Shown: positions 34,087-46,245, numbered from the stretch's first letter. The stretch is DNA of 64,000 nt from Budorcas taxicolor (GCF_023091745.1 NW_026291481.1:2170001-2234000); one strand, 5' to 3'. Notes: generated by a model not told the origin, from the sequence alone. Translations and numbers: made by a program.

Positions 34087-34890
34087 ACCCGAGAAGCCTC
34101 TGCGGAAATGGGCCTCATCTCGCCTGCAGGGGAGAACCTCCTGGATATTCTCGAGTTGCGGCAGGTCTTCTCGAGTTACGACCTGGACCTCAGGGACCCG
34201 CTCTGGTGGCCTCAGGAAGGGCCAGTCCCCATGCGAGTTGCTAGGGGCCATCTCCGGATTCCTCTCCCATCGATGCCGGGGCCTAAGACCTTGTGTGGAG
34301 ACGGGGCCGGAACCTGAGCATTCCTCTCCAGTGTTGACGTGGATCTTGGGGTGCCTCTGAGTCTCCCCAGGGGAGTCAGGCCTCGTCTCGAGTGGGGGCA
34401 TGCACGTACGCTTCCCTCCCGAGCTGCAGCAGTAGGGTTCACGCTTCTTGTCATGTAGATCAAGGGATCTGTGTCTTTCCCTCGAGGCTTTCCCTCGAGG
34501 CTTTCCCACAGGGCTGTGCCAAGTGCCACCTTGGTGTGAGTCGATCCTCGGCGTGAAAGACGAGCCGGTGAAGGGAAAAGAGGTTCCTCTGGAACGGACT
34601 GAGACATCTGGGGGACTCTTGGAATGGTGGCACGACCCTGGAGTTCCTCTCGCCGTTCCTGTTGAGAGGGCCTCCTCTTGAGATGCGACGGGAACGCCGG
34701 GAATTCTTTCCCGACGAAGCAGGGAAAGGATCCGTCACCTCGAGCTATGAGGCGGAAACGGGGCTCCTCTGGATGTCGGTGGGACCCTCGTGTTTCCTCT
34801 CGAGTGGAGACAGGTATGTCGGGGAACTTCTTGAGTTGCACCAAGGGTGTGAAGGACCCTTTCGACGTTCCAGAGGTGAGGTGTGATTAG
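34087..34890 (+). repeat. Monomer m43, type C with B'-like end, 804 bp
   Basis: Type C until three 13-bp units, then GGAACGG, CCCTGGAG, CCCGACG, CTATGAGG, GTCGGTGGG and GGAGACAGGTATG. Partner m74, which has CTAAGAGG instead. Confidence 0.92.
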
Positions 34891-35693
34891 ACCCGAGAAG
34901 CCTCTGCGGAAATGGGCCTCATCTCGCCTGCAGGGGAGAACCTCCTGGATATTCTCGAGTTGCGGCAGGTCTTCTCGAGTTACGACCTGGACCTCAGGGA
35001 CCCGCTCTGGTGGCCTCAGGAAGGGCCAGTCCCCATGCGAGTTGCTAGGGGCCATCTCCGGATTCCTCTCCCATCGATGCCGGGGCCTAAGACCTTGTGT
35101 GGAGACGGGGCCGGAACCTGAGCATTCCTCTCCAGTGTTGACGTGGATCTTGGGGTGCCTCTGAGTCTCCCCAGGGGAGTCAGGCCTCGTCTCGAGTGGG
35201 GGCATGCACGTACGCTTCCCTCCCGAGCTGCAGCAGTAGGGTTCACGCTTCTTGTCATGTAGATCAAGGGATCTGTGTCTTTCCCTCGAGGCTTTCCCTC
35301 GAGGCTTTCCCACAGGGCTGTGCCAAGTGCCACCTTGGTGTGAGTCGATCCTCGGCGTGAAAGACGAGCCGGTGAAGGGAAAAGAGGTTCCTCTGGAATG
35401 GACTGAGATATCTGGGGGACTCTTGGAATGGTGGCACGACCCTAGAGTTCCTCTCGCCGTTCCTGTTGAGAGGGCCTACTCTTGAGATGCGACGGGAACG
35501 CCGGGAATTCTTTCCCAAAGAAGCAGGGAAAGGATCCGTCACCTCGAGCTACGAGGCGGAAACGGGCTCCTCTGGATGTGGGCGGGACCCTCGTGTTTCC
35601 TCTCGAGTGGAGACGGGTATGTCGGGGAACTTCTTGAGTTGCACCAAGGGTGTGAAGGACCCTTTCGACGTTCCAGAGGTGAGGTGTGATTAG
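34891..35693 (+). repeat. Monomer m44, type C, 803 bp
   Basis: Opens ACCCGAGAAG, full C markers, three 13-bp units, GATATCTGG, CCCTAGAG. Like m36, m69 and m75. Confidence 0.92.
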
Positions 35694-36509
35694 CCCCGAG
35701 AAGACTCTGCGGAAATGGGCCTCATCTCGCCTGCAGGCGAGAACCTCCTGGATATTCTCGAGTTGCGGCAGGTCTTCTCGAGTTTCGACGGGGACCTCAG
35801 GGACCCGCTCTGGTGGCCTCAGGTAGGAACAGTCCCCATGCGAGTTGCTAGGGGCCATCTCGGGATTCCTCTCCCATCGATGCCGGGGCCTAAGACCTTG
35901 TGTGGAATCGGGGCCGGAACCTGAGCATTCCTCTCCAGTGATGACGTGGATCTTGGGGTGCCTCTGAGTCTCCCCAGGCGAGTCAGGCCTCGTCTCGAGT
36001 GGGGGCATGCACGTGCGCTTCCCTCCCGAGCTGCAGCAGTAGGGTTCACGCTTCCTGTCACGGGGATCAAGGGATCTGTGGCTTTCCCTCGAGGCTTTCC
36101 CTCGAGGCTTTCCCACGAGGCTTTCCCACAGGGCTGTGCCAAGTGCCACCTTGGTGTGAGTCGATCCTCGGCGTGAAAGACGAGCCGGTGAAGGGAAAAC
36201 AGGTTCCTCTGGAATGGACTGAGACCTCTGGGGGCTCTTGGAATCGTGGCACGACCCTGGAGTTCCTCTCGCCGTTCCTGTTGAGAGGGCCTCCTCTTGA
36301 GATGTGACGGGAACGTCGGGAAAACTTTCCCGACGAAGCAGGGAATGGATCCGTCACCTCGAGCTACGAGGGGGAAACGGGGCTCCTCTGGATGTGGGCG
36401 GGACCCGCGTGTTTCCTCTCGAGTGGAGACGGGTATGTCGGGGAACTTCTTGAGTTGCACCAAGGGTGTGAAGGACCCTTTCGACGTTCCAGAGGTGAGG
36501 TGTGATTAG
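35694..36509 (+). repeat. Monomer m45, type D, 816 bp
   Basis: As m37 (GAAGACTCTG, GGAATCGTGGC) but with four 13-bp units. Palindrome at 36314-36335. Private GATGTGACGGG and GGGAATGGATCC. Confidence 0.92.
36314..36335. repeat. Perfect 10-bp inverted repeat with 2-base centre
   Basis: Same 22-bp element in m45, a four-unit D monomer. Confidence 0.9.
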
Positions 36510-37324
36510 TCCCGAGAAGCCTCTGTGGAAATGGGCTTCATCTCGCCTGCAGGGGAGAACCTCCTGGATATTCTCGAGTTTCGGCAGGTCTTCTCGAGTT
36601 ACGACGGGGACCTCAGGGACCCGCTCTGGTGGCCTCAGGAAGGGCCAGTCCCCATGCGAGTTGCTAGGGGCCATTTCGGGATTCCTCTCCCGTCGATGCC
36701 GGGGCCTAAGACCTTGTGTGGAGTCGGGGCCAGGACCAGAGGATTCCTCTCCAGTGTTGACATGGATTTTGTGGTGCCTCTGAGTCTCCCCAGGGGAGTC
36801 AGGCCTCGTCTCGAGTGGGGGGATGCACGTGCGCTTCCCTCCCAAGCTGCCGCAGTAGGGTCACGCTTCCTGTCACGTGGATCAAGGGATCTGTGGCTTT
36901 CCCTCGAGGCTTTCCCTCGAGGCTTTCCCACGAGGCTTTCCCACAGGGCTGTGCCAAGTGCCACCTTGGTGTGAGTCGATCCTCGGCGTGAAAGACGAGC
37001 CGGTGAAGGGAAAACAGGTTCCTCTGGAATGGACTGAGACATCTGGGGGACTCTTGGAATGGTGGCACGACCCTAGAGTTCCTCTCGCCGTTCCTGTTGA
37101 GAGGGCCTACTCTTGAGATGCGACGGGGACGCCGGGAATTCTTTCCCAAAGAAGCAGGGAAAGGATCCGTCACTTCGAGCGACGAGGCGGAAACGGGCTC
37201 CTCTGGATGTGGGCGGGACCCTCGTGTTTCCTCTCGAGTGGAGACGGGTATGTCGGGGAACTTCTTGAGTTGCACCAAGGGTGTGAAGGACCCTTTCGAC
37301 GTTCCAGAGGTGAGGTGTGATTAG
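36510..37324 (+). repeat. Monomer m46, type A2, 815 bp
   Basis: Like m40, with CACTTCGAGCGACG. Private G in GACGGGGACGCC. Confidence 0.92.
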
Positions 37325-38140
37325 TCCCGAGAAGCCTCTGTGGAAATGGGCTTCATCTCGCCTGCAGGGGAGAACCTCCTGGATATTCTCGAGTTGCGGC
37401 AGGTCTTCTCGAGTTACGACGGGGACCTCAGGGACCCGCTCTGGTGGCCTCAGGAAGGGTTAGTCCCCATGCGAGTTGCTAGGGGCCATCTCGGGATTCC
37501 TCTCCCGTCCATGTCGGGGCCTAAGACATGTGTGGATTCGGGACCGGACCCTGAGCATTCTTGTCCAGTGTTGACGTGGATCTTGGGGTGCCTCTGAGTC
37601 TCCACAGGGGAGTCAGGCCTCGTCTCGAGTGGGGGCATGCACGTGCGCTTCCCTCCCGTGCTGCAGCAGTAGGGTTCACGCTTCCTGTCACGTGGATCAA
37701 GGGATCTGTGGCTTTCCCTCGAGGCTTTCCCTCGAGGCTTTCCCACGAGGCTTTCCCACAGGGCTGTGCCAAGTGCCACCTTGGTGGGAGTCGATCCTCG
37801 GCGTGAAAGACGAGCCGGTGAAGGGAAAAGAGGTTCCTCTGGAACGGACTGAGACATCTGGGGGACTCTTGGAATGGTGGCACGACCCTGGAGTTCCTCT
37901 CGCCGTTCCTGTTGAGAGGGCCTCCTCTTGAGATGCGACGGGAACGCCGGGAATTCTTTCCCGACGAAGCAGGGAAAGGATCCGTCACCTCGAGCTACGA
38001 GGCAGAAACGGGGCTCCTCTGGATGTGGGAGGGACCCTCGTGTTTCCTCTCGAGTGGAGATGGGTATGTCGGGGATCTTCTTGAGTTGCACCAAGGGTGT
38101 GAAGGACCCTTTCGACGTTCCAGAGGTGAGGTGTGATTAG
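37325..38140 (+). repeat. Monomer m47, type B2, 816 bp
   Basis: Partner of m41 at offset 4870, with TTGCGGCAGG rather than TTGCAGCAGG; shares GAGGCAGAAAC and GGGGATCTTC. Confidence 0.92.
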
Positions 38141-38956
38141 TCCCGTGAAGCCTCTGTGGAAATGGGCTTCATCTCGCCTGCAGGGGAGAACCTCCTGGAT
38201 ATTCTCGAGTTTCGGCAGGTCTTCTCGAGTTACGACGGGGACCTCAGGGACCCGCTCTGGTGGCCTCAGGAAGGGCCAGTCCCCATGCGAGTTGCTAGGG
38301 GCCATCTCGGGATTCCTCTCCCGTCGATGCCGGGGCCTAAGACCTTGTGTGGAGTCGGGGCCAGGACCAGAGGATTCCGCTCCAGTGTTCACATGGATTT
38401 TGGGGTGCCTCTGAGTCTCCCCAGGGGAGTCAGGCCTCGTCTCGAGTGGGGGGATGCACGTTCGCTTCCCTCCCAAGCTGCCGCAGTAGGGTCACGCTTC
38501 CTGTCACGTGGATCAAGGGATCTGTGGCTTTCCCTTGAGGCTTTCCATCGAGGCTTTCCCATGAGGATTTCCCACAGGGCTATGCCAAGTGCCACCTTGG
38601 TGTGAGTCGATCCTCGGCGTGAAAGACGAGCCGGTGAAGGGAAAAGAGGTTCCTCTGGAATGGACTGAGACATCTGGGGGACTCTTGGAATGGTGGCACG
38701 ACCCTGGAGTTCCTCTCGCCGTTCCTGTTGAGAGGGCCTCCTCTTGAGATGCGACGGGAACGCCGGGAATTCTTTCCCAAAGAAGCAGGGAAAGGATCCG
38801 TCACCTCGAGCTACGAGGCGGAAACGGGGCTCCTCTGGATGTGGGCGGGACCCTCGTGTTTCCTCTCGAGTGCAGACGGGTATGTCGGGGAACTTCTTGA
38901 GTTGCACCAAGGGTGTGAAGGACCCTTTCAACGTTCCAGAGGTGAGGTGTGATTAG
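38141..38956 (+). repeat. Monomer m48, P/N hybrid, 816 bp
   Basis: Left part as m42 (TCCCGTGAAG, GTGTTCACATGGATTTTGG); from about 38501 it follows m51/m76 (CTTCCTGTCACG, GAGGATTTCCC, GGGCTATGCC, CCCAAAG), with GAGTGCAGACGG and TTCAACGTTCC. Private CCCATGAGG. Confidence 0.87.
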
Positions 38957-39770
38957 TCCAGAGAAGCCTCTGGGAAATGGGCCTCATCTCGCCTGCAGGG
39001 TAGAACCTCCTGGATATTCTCGAGTTGCGGCAGGTCTTCTCGAGTTACGACGGGGACCTCAGGGACCCGCTCTGGTGGCCTCAGGAAGGGCCAGTCCCCA
39101 TGCGAGTTGCTAGGGGCCATGTCCGGATTCCTCTCCCGTCGATGCCGGGGCCTAAGACCTTGTGTGGAGTCGGGGCCAGGACCAGAGGATTCCTCTCCAG
39201 TGTTGACATGGATTTTGGGGTGCCTCTGAGTCTCCCCAGGGGAGTCAGGCCTCGTCTCGAGTGGGGGGATGCACGTGAGCTTCCCTCCCAAGCTGCCGCA
39301 GTAGGGTCACGCTTCCTGTCACGTGGATCACGGGATCTGTGGCTTTCCCTCGAGGCTTTCCCTCGAGGCTTTCCCACGAGGCTTTCCCACAGGGCTGTGC
39401 CAAGTGCCACCTTGGTGGGAGTCGATCCTCGGCGTGAAAGACGAGCCGGTGAAGGGAAAAGAGATTCCTCTGGAAAGGACTGAGACATCTGGGGGACTCT
39501 TGGAATGGTGGCACGACCCTGGAGTTCCTCTCGCCATTCCTTTGAGAGGGCCTCCTCTTGAGATGCGACGGGAACGCCGGGAAATCTTTCCCGACGAAGC
39601 AGGGAAAGGATCCGTCACCTCGAGCTACGAGGCGGAAACGGGGCTCCTTTGGATGTGGACGGGACCCTCGTGTTTCCTCTCGAGTGGAGACGGGTATGTC
39701 GGGGAACTTCTTGAGTTGCACCAAGGGTGTGAAGGACCCTTTCGACATTCCAGAGGTGAGGTGTGATTAG
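38957..39770 (+). repeat. Monomer m49, type K, 814 bp
   Basis: Partner of m16 (offset 26,636) and m77 (offset 22,610): TCCAGAGAAG, GCAGGGTAGAACC, CGACATTCC. Confidence 0.92.
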
Positions 39771-40561
39771 CCCCGAGAAGCCTCTGCGGAAATGTGCTTC
39801 ATCTCGCCTGCATGGGAGAACCTCCTGGATATTCTCGAGTTGCGGTAGGTCTTCTCGAGTTACGACGGGGACCTCAGGGACCCGCTCTGGTGGCCTCAGG
39901 AAGGGCCAGTGCCCATGCGAGTTGCTAGGGGCCATCTCGGGATTCCTCTCCCATCGATGCCGGGGCCTAAGACCTTGTGTGGAGTCGGGGCCGGAAGCTG
40001 AGCATTCCTCTCCAGTGTTGACGTGGATCTTGGTGTGCCTCTGAGTCTCCCCAGGGGAGTCAGGCCTCGTCTCGAGTGGGGGCATGCACGTGCGCTTCCC
40101 TCCCGAGCTGCAGCAGTAGGGTTCACGCTTCCTGTCACGTGGATCAAGGGATCTGTGGCTTTCCCTCGAGGCTTTCCCACAGGGCTGTGCCAAGTGCCAC
40201 CTTGGTGTGAGTCGATCCTCGGCGTGAAAGACGAGCCGGTGAAGGGAAAAGAGGTTCGTCTGGAATGGACTGAGACATCTGGGGGACTCTTGGAATGGTG
40301 GCACGACCCTGGAGTTCCTCTCGCCGTTCCTGTTGAGAGGGCCTCCTCTTGAGATGCGACGCGAACGCCGGGAAATCTTTCCCGACGAAGCAGGGAAAGG
40401 ATCCGTCACCTCGAGCTACGAGGCGGAAACGGGGCTCCTCTGGATGTGGGCGGGACCCTCGTGTTTCCTCTCGAGTGCAGACGGGCATGTCGGGGAACTT
40501 CTTGAGTTGCACCAAGGGTGTGAAGGACCCTTTCGACGTTCCAGAGGTGAGGTGTGATTAG
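39771..40561 (+). repeat. Monomer m50, type L, 791 bp
   Basis: AAATGTGCTTC, TTGCGGTAGGTC, CCGGAAGCTGAG, two 13-bp units, GAGGTTCGTCTGG, GATGCGACGCGAACG, AAATCTTTCCC, GAGTGCAGACGGGCATG. Partner m78; left source of m17. Confidence 0.92.
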
Positions 40562-41377
40562 CCCCGAGAAGCCTCTGCGGAAATGGGCCTCATCTCGCCT
40601 GCAGGGGAGAACCTCCTGGATATTCTCGAGTTGCCGCAGGTCTTCTCGAGTTACGACGGGGACCTCAGGGACCGGCTCTGGTGGCCTCAGGAAGGGCCAG
40701 ACCCCATGCGAGTTGCTAGGAGCCATCTCGGGATTCCTCTCCCGTCAATGCCGTGGCCTAAGACCTTGTGTGGAGTCGGAGCCGGGACCAGAGGATTCCT
40801 CTCCAGTGTTCACATGGAATTTGGGGTGCCTCTGAGTCTCCCCAGGGGAGTCAGGCCTCGTCTCGAGTGGGGGTATGCACGTGCGCTTCCCTCCCGAGCT
40901 GCCGCAGTATGGTCACGCTTCCTGTCACATGGATCAAGGGATCTGTGGCTTTCCCTTGAGGCTTTCCATCGAGGCTTTCCCACGAGGATTTCCCACAGGG
41001 CTATGCCAAGTGCCACCTTGGTGTGAGTCGATCCTCGGCGTGAAAGACGAGCCGGTGAAGGGAAAAGAGGTTCCTCTGGAATGGACTGAGACATCTGGGG
41101 GACTCTTGGAATGGTGGCACGACCCTGGAGTTCCTCTCGCCGTTCCTGTTGAGAGGGCCTCCTCTTGAGATGCGACGGGAACGCCGGGAATTCTTTCCCA
41201 AAGAAGCAGGGAAAGGATCCGTCACCTCGAGCTACGAGGCGGAAACGGGGCTCCTCTGGATGTGGGCGGGACCCTCGTGTTTCCTCTCGAGTGGAGACGG
41301 GTATGTCGGGGAACTTCTTGAGTTGCACCAAGGGTGTGAAGGACCCTTTCAACGTTCCAGAGGTGAGGTGTGATTAG
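40562..41377 (+). repeat. Monomer m51, type N, 816 bp
   Basis: TTGCCGCAGG, GACCGGCTC, CAGACCCC, AGGAGCCATC, GTCAATGCCGTGGCC, GAGTCGGAGCCGGGACC, CACATGGAATTTGG, AGTATGGTCACGC, CACATGGATC, GAGGATTTCCC, TTCAACGTTCC. Partner m79. Confidence 0.92.
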
Positions 41378-42191
41378 TCCGGAGAAGCCTCTGGGAAATG
41401 GGCCTCATCTCGCCTGCAGGGTAGAACCTCCTGGATATTCTCGAGTTGCGGCAGGTCTTCTCGAGTTACGACGGGGACCTCAGGGACCCGCTCTGGTGGC
41501 CTCAGGAAGGGCCAGTCCCCATGCGAGTTGCTAGGGGCCATGTCGGGATTCCTCTCCCGTCGATGCCGGGGCCTAAGCCCTTGTGTGGAGTCGGGGCCAG
41601 GACCAGAGGATTCCTCTCCAGTGTTGACATGGATTTTGGGGTGCCTCTGAGTCTCCCCAGGGGAGTCAGGCCTCGTCTCGAGTGGGGGGATGCACGTGAG
41701 CTTCCCTCCCAAGCTGCCGCAGTAGGGTCACGCTTCCTGTCACGTGGATCACGGGATCTGTGGCTTTCCCTCGAGGCTTTCCCTCGAGGCTTTCCCACGA
41801 GGCTTTCCCACAGGGCTGTGCCAAGTGCCACCTTGGTGGGAGTCGATCCTCGGCGTGAAAGACGAGCCGGTGAAGGGAAAAGAGATTCCTCTGGAAAGGA
41901 CTGAGACATCTGGGGGACTCTTGGAATGGTGGCACGACCCTGGAGTTCCTCTCGCCATTCCTTTGAGAGGGCCTCCTCTTGAGATGCGACGGGAACGCCG
42001 GGAAATCTTTCCCGAGGAAGCAGGGAAAGGATCCGTCACCTCGAGCTACGAGGCGGAAACGGGGCTCCTTTGGATGTGGACTGGACCCTCGTGTTTCCTC
42101 TCGAGTGGAGACGGGTATGTCGGGGAACTTCTTGAGTTGCACCAAGGGTGTGAAGGACCCTTTCGACGTTCCAGAGGTGAGGTGTGATTAG
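41378..42191 (+). repeat. Monomer m52, type K, 814 bp
   Basis: Opens TCCGGAGAAG; K markers with CCATGTCGGG, CCTAAGCCCTTG, CCCGAGGAAGC and GTGGACTGGACC; CGACGTTCC at the end. Confidence 0.92.
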
Positions 42192-43007
42192 CCCCGAGAA
42201 GCCTCTGCGGAAATGGGCTTCATCTCGCCTGCATGGGAGAACCTCCTGGATATTCTCGAGTTGCGGCAGGTCTTCTCGAGTTACGACGGGGACCTCAGGG
42301 ACCCGCTCTGGTGGCCTCAGGAAGGGCCAGTCCACATGCGAGTTTCTAGGGGCCATCTCGGGATTCCTCTCGCGTCCATGCCGGGGCCTAAGACCTTGTG
42401 TGGATTCGGGACCGGACCCTGAGCATTCCTCTCCAGTGTTGACGTGGATCTTGGGGTGCCTCTGAGTCTCCCCAGGGGAGTCAGGCATCGTCTCGAGTGG
42501 GGGCATGCACGTGCGCTTCCCTCCCGTGCTGCAGCAGTAGGGTTCACGCTTCCTGTCACGTGGATCAAGGGATCTGTGGCTTTCCCTCGAGGCTTTCCCT
42601 CGAGGCTTTCCCACGAGGCTTTCCCACAGGGCTGTGCCAAGTGTCACCTTGGTGGGAGTCGATCCTCGGCGTGAAAGACGAGCCGGTGAAGGGAAAAGAG
42701 ATTCCTCTGGAATGGACTGAGACATCTGGGGGACTCTTGGAATGGTGGCACGACCCTGGAGTTCCTCTCGCCATTCCTTTGAGAGGGCCTCCTCTTGAGA
42801 TGCGACGGGAACGCCGGGAATTCTTTCCCGACGAAGCAGGGAAAGGATCCGTCACCTCGAGCTACGAGGCGGAAACGGGGCTCCTTTGGATGTGGGCGGG
42901 ACCCTCGTGTTTCCTCTCGAGTGGAGACGGGTATGTCGGGGAACTTCTTGAGTTGCACCAAGGGTGTGAAGGACCCTTTCGACGTTCCAGAGGTGAGGTG
43001 TGATTAT
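42192..43007 (+). repeat. Monomer m53, mixed type, 816 bp
   Basis: GCATGGGAGAACC, CAGTCCACATGCGAGTTTC, CTCGCGTCCATG, then B-like ATTCGGGACCGGACCC, CAGGCATCG, four 13-bp units, GTGTCACC, CGCCATTCCTTTGAG. The final landmark reads GTGATTAT rather than GTGATTAG. Confidence 0.9.
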
Positions 43008-43824
43008 CCCCGAGAAGCCTCTGCGGAAATGGGCCTCATCTCGCCTGCATGGGAGAACCTCCTGGATATTCTCGAGTTTCGGCAGGTCTTCTCGAGTTAC
43101 GACGGGGACCTCAGGGACCCGCTCTGGTGGCCTCAGGAAGGGCCAGTCCCCATGCGAGTTGCTAGGGGCCATCTCGGGATTCCTCTCCCATCGATGCCGG
43201 GGCCTAAGACCTTGTGTGGAGTCGGGGCTGGAACCTGAGCATTCCTCTCCAGTGTTGACGTGGATCTTGGTGTGCCTCTGAGTCTCCCCAGGGTAGTCAG
43301 GCCTCGTCTCGATTGGGGGCATGCACGTGCGCTTCCCTCCCGAGCTGCAGCAGTAGGGTTCACGCTTCCTGTCACGTGGATCAAGGGATCTGTGGCTTTC
43401 CCTCGAGGCTTTCCCTCGAGGCTTTCCCACGAGGCTTTCCCACAGGGCTGTGCCAAGTGCCACCTTGGTGTGAGTCGATCCTCGGCGTGAAAGACGAGCC
43501 GGTGAAGGGAAAAGAGGTTCCTCTGGAATGGACTGAGACATCTGGGGGACTCTTGGAATGGTGGCACGACCCTGGAGTTCCTCTCGCCGTTCCTGTTGAA
43601 AGGGCCTCCTCTTGAGATGCGACGCGAATGCCGGGAAATCTTTCCCGACGAAGCAGGGAAAGGATCCGTCACCTCGAGCTACGAGGCGGAAACGGGGCTC
43701 CTCTGGATGTGGGCGGGACCCTCGTGTTTCCTCTCGAGTGGAGATGGGTATGTCGGGGAACCTCTTGAGTTGCACCAAGGGTGGGAAGGACCCTTTCGAC
43801 GTTCCAGAGGTGAGGTGTGATTAG
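43008..43824 (+). repeat. Monomer m54, mixed E-like type, 817 bp
   Basis: GCATGGGAG, TTTCGG, GGGGCTGGAACCTG, CAGGGTAGTC, CTCGATTGGGGGC, four 13-bp units, GTTGAAAGGGCC, GACGCGAATGCC, AAATCTTTCCC, AACCTCTTGAG, GGGTGGGAAGG. Confidence 0.9.
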
Positions 43825-44640
43825 CCCCGAGAAGCCTCTGCGGAAATGGGCCTCATCTCGCCTGCAGACGAGAACCTCCTGGATATTCTCGAGTTGCGGC
43901 AGGTCTTCTCGTGTTACGACGGGGACCTCAGGGACCCGCTCTGGTGGCCTCAGGAAGGGCCAGTCCCCATGCGAGTTGCTAGGGGCCTTCTCGGGATTCC
44001 TCTCCCGTCGATGCCGGGGCCTAAGAACTTGTGTGGAGTCGGGGCCGGAACCTGAGGATTCCTCTCCAGTGTTGACATGGATCTTGGGGTGCGTCTGAGT
44101 CTACCCAGGGGAGTCAGGCCTCGTCTCGATTGGGGTTATGCACGTGCGCTTTCCTCCCAAGCTGCAGCAGTAGTGTCACGCTTCCTGTCACGTGGATCAA
44201 GGGATCTGTGCCTTTCCCTCGAGGCTGTCCCTCAAGGCTTTCCCACGAGGCTTTCCCACAGGGCTGTGCCACGTGCCACCTTGGTGTGAGTCCATCCTCG
44301 GCGTGAAAGACGAGCCGGTGAAGGGAAAAGAGGTTCCTCTGGAATCGACTGAGACATCTGGGGGACTCTTGGAATGGTGGCACGACCCTGGAGTTCCTCT
44401 CGCTGTTCCTGTTGAGAGGGCCTCCTCTTGAGATGCGACGGGAACGCCGGGAATTCTTTCCCGACGAAGCAGGGAAAGGATCCCTCATCTCGAGCTACGA
44501 GGCGGAAACGGGGCTCCTCTGGATGTGGGCGGGACCCTCGTGTTTCCTCTCGAGTGGAGACGGGTATGTCGGGGAACTTCTTGAGTTGCACCAAGGCTGT
44601 GAAGGACCCTTTCGAAGTTCCAGAGGTGAGGTGTGATTAG
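43825..44640 (+). repeat. Monomer m55, divergent type J, 816 bp
   Basis: GCAGACGAG, CTCGTGTTACG, GGGGCCTTCTC, GGTGCGTCTGAGTCTACCC, GATTGGGGTTATGC, CTGTCCCTCAAGG in the 13-bp block, CACGTGCCACC, GAGTCCATCC, GGAATCGACTG, CTCGCTGTTCC, TCGAAGTTCC. Shares CTGTCCC and CACGTGCCACC with m15. Confidence 0.9.
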
Positions 44641-45430
44641 CCTCGAGACGCCTCAGCGGAAATGGGCCTCACCTCGCCTGGAGGGGCGAACCTCCTGGAT
44701 TTTCTCGAGTTGCGGCAGGTCTTCTCGAGTTACGACGGGGACCTCAGGGACCCGCTCTGGTGGCCTCAGGAAAGGCCAGTCCCCATGCGAGTTGCTAGGG
44801 GCCATCTCGGGATTCCTCTCCCGTCGATGCCGGGGCCTAAGTTGTCGTGTGGAGTCGGGGCCGGAACCTGAGGATTCCTCTCCAGTGTTGCCATGGAACT
44901 TGGGGTGCCTCTGAGTCTCCCCAGGGGAGTCAGGCCTCGTCTCGAGTGGGGGCATGCACGGGCGCTTTCCTCCTGAGCTGCAGCAGTAGTGTCAGGCTTC
45001 CTGTCACGTGGATCAAGGGATCTGTGGCTTTCCCTCGAGGCTTTCCCACAGGACTTGGCCACGTGCCACCTTGGTTTGAGTCGATCCTCGGCGTGAAAGA
45101 CGAGCCGGTGAAGGGAAAAGAGGTTCCTCTGGAATGGACTGAGACATCTGGGGGACTCTTGGAATGGTGGCACGACCCTGGAGTTCCTCTCGCCGTTCCT
45201 GTTGAGAGGGCCACCTCTTGAGATGCGACATGAACGCCGGGAATTCTTTCCCGACGAAGCAGGGAAAGGATCCCTCATCTCGAGCTACGAGGCGGAAACG
45301 AGGCTCCCCTGGATGTGGGCGGGACCATCGTGTTTCCTCTAGAGTGGAGACGGGTATGTCGGGGAACTTCTTGAGTTGCACCAAGGGTGTGAAGGACCCT
45401 TTTGACGTTCCAGAGGTGAGGTGTGATTAG
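44641..45430 (+). repeat. Monomer m56, most divergent unit, 790 bp
   Basis: GAGACGCCTCAGCGG, CTCACCTCGCCTGGAGGGGC, TGGATTTTCTCGAG, AAGTTGTCGTGTGG, TTGCCATGGAACTTGG, GTGTCAGGC, ACAGGACTTGGCCACG, TTGGTTTGAG, GGGCCACCTC, GCGACATGAACG, CTCTAGAGTGG. Two 13-bp units. Confidence 0.9.
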
Positions 45431-46245
45431 CCCCGAGAAGCCTCTGCGGAAATGGGCCTCATCTCGCCTGGATGGGAGAACCTCCTGGATATTCTCGAGT
45501 TGCGGCAGGTCTTGTCGAGTTACGACGGGGACCTCAGGGACCCACTCAGGTGGCCTCAGGAAGGGCCAGTCCCCATGCGAGTTGCTAGGGGCCATCTCGG
45601 GATTCCTCTTCCATCGATGCCAGGGCCTAAGACCTTGTGTGGAGTCGGGGCCAGGATCAGAGGATTCCTCTCCAGTGTTGACATGGATTTTGGGGTGCCT
45701 CTGAATCTCTCCAGGGGAGTCAGGCCTCGTCTCGTGTGGGGGCATGCACGTGCCCTTCCCTCCCCAGCTGCCGCTGTAGGGTCACGCTTCCTGTCACGTG
45801 GATCAAGGGATCTGTGGCTTTCCCTCGAGGCTTTCCCTCGAGGCTTTCCCACGAGGCTTTCCCAAAGGGCTGTGCCAAGTGCCACCTTGGTGTGAGTCGA
45901 TCCTCGGCGTGAAAGACGAGCCGGTGAAGGGAAAAGAGGTTCCTCTGGAATGGACTGAGATATCTGGGGGACTCTTGGAATGGTGGCACGACCCTAGAGT
46001 TCCTCTCGCCGTTCCTGTTGAGAGGGCCTACTCTTGAGATGCGACGGGAACCCCGGGAATTCTTTCCCAAAGAAGCAGGGAAAGGATCCGTCACCTCGAG
46101 CTACGAGGCGGAAACGGGCTCCTCTGGATGTGGGCGGGACCCTCGTGTTTCCTCTCGAGTGGAGACGGGTATGTCGGGGAACTTCTTGAGTTGCACCAAG
46201 GGTGTGAAGGACCCTTTCGACGTTCCAGAGGTGAGGTGTGATTAG
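45431..46245 (+). repeat. Monomer m57, divergent/C hybrid, 815 bp
   Basis: Left part divergent (GCCTGGATGGGAG, CTTGTCGAG, CCCACTCAGG, CTTCCATCGATGCCAGGGCC, CTGAATCTCTCC, CTCGTGTGGGG, GCCCTTCCCTCCCC); the right part is plain C (GATATCTGG, CCCTAGAG, AACCCCGGGAATTC, ACGGGCTCC). Confidence 0.87.

Larger units (their letters stand above)
43825..46245 (+). repeat. Island of divergent monomers (m55-m57)
   Basis: These three units carry many bases seen in few or no other copies, for example AAGTTGTCGTGTGG and CCTGGATTTTCTCGAG in m56 and CCCACTCAGGTGG and CCTCCCCAGCTGCCGCTG in m57. The last third of m57 returns to the common C sequence. The island is the least homogenised part of the window. Confidence 0.8.

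Noticed and set aside
42795..43238. Reading frame continuing through the usual stop at the monomer end.
   Set aside because: Caused by one substitution, GATTAT for GATTAG at 43007, in a non-coding repeat.
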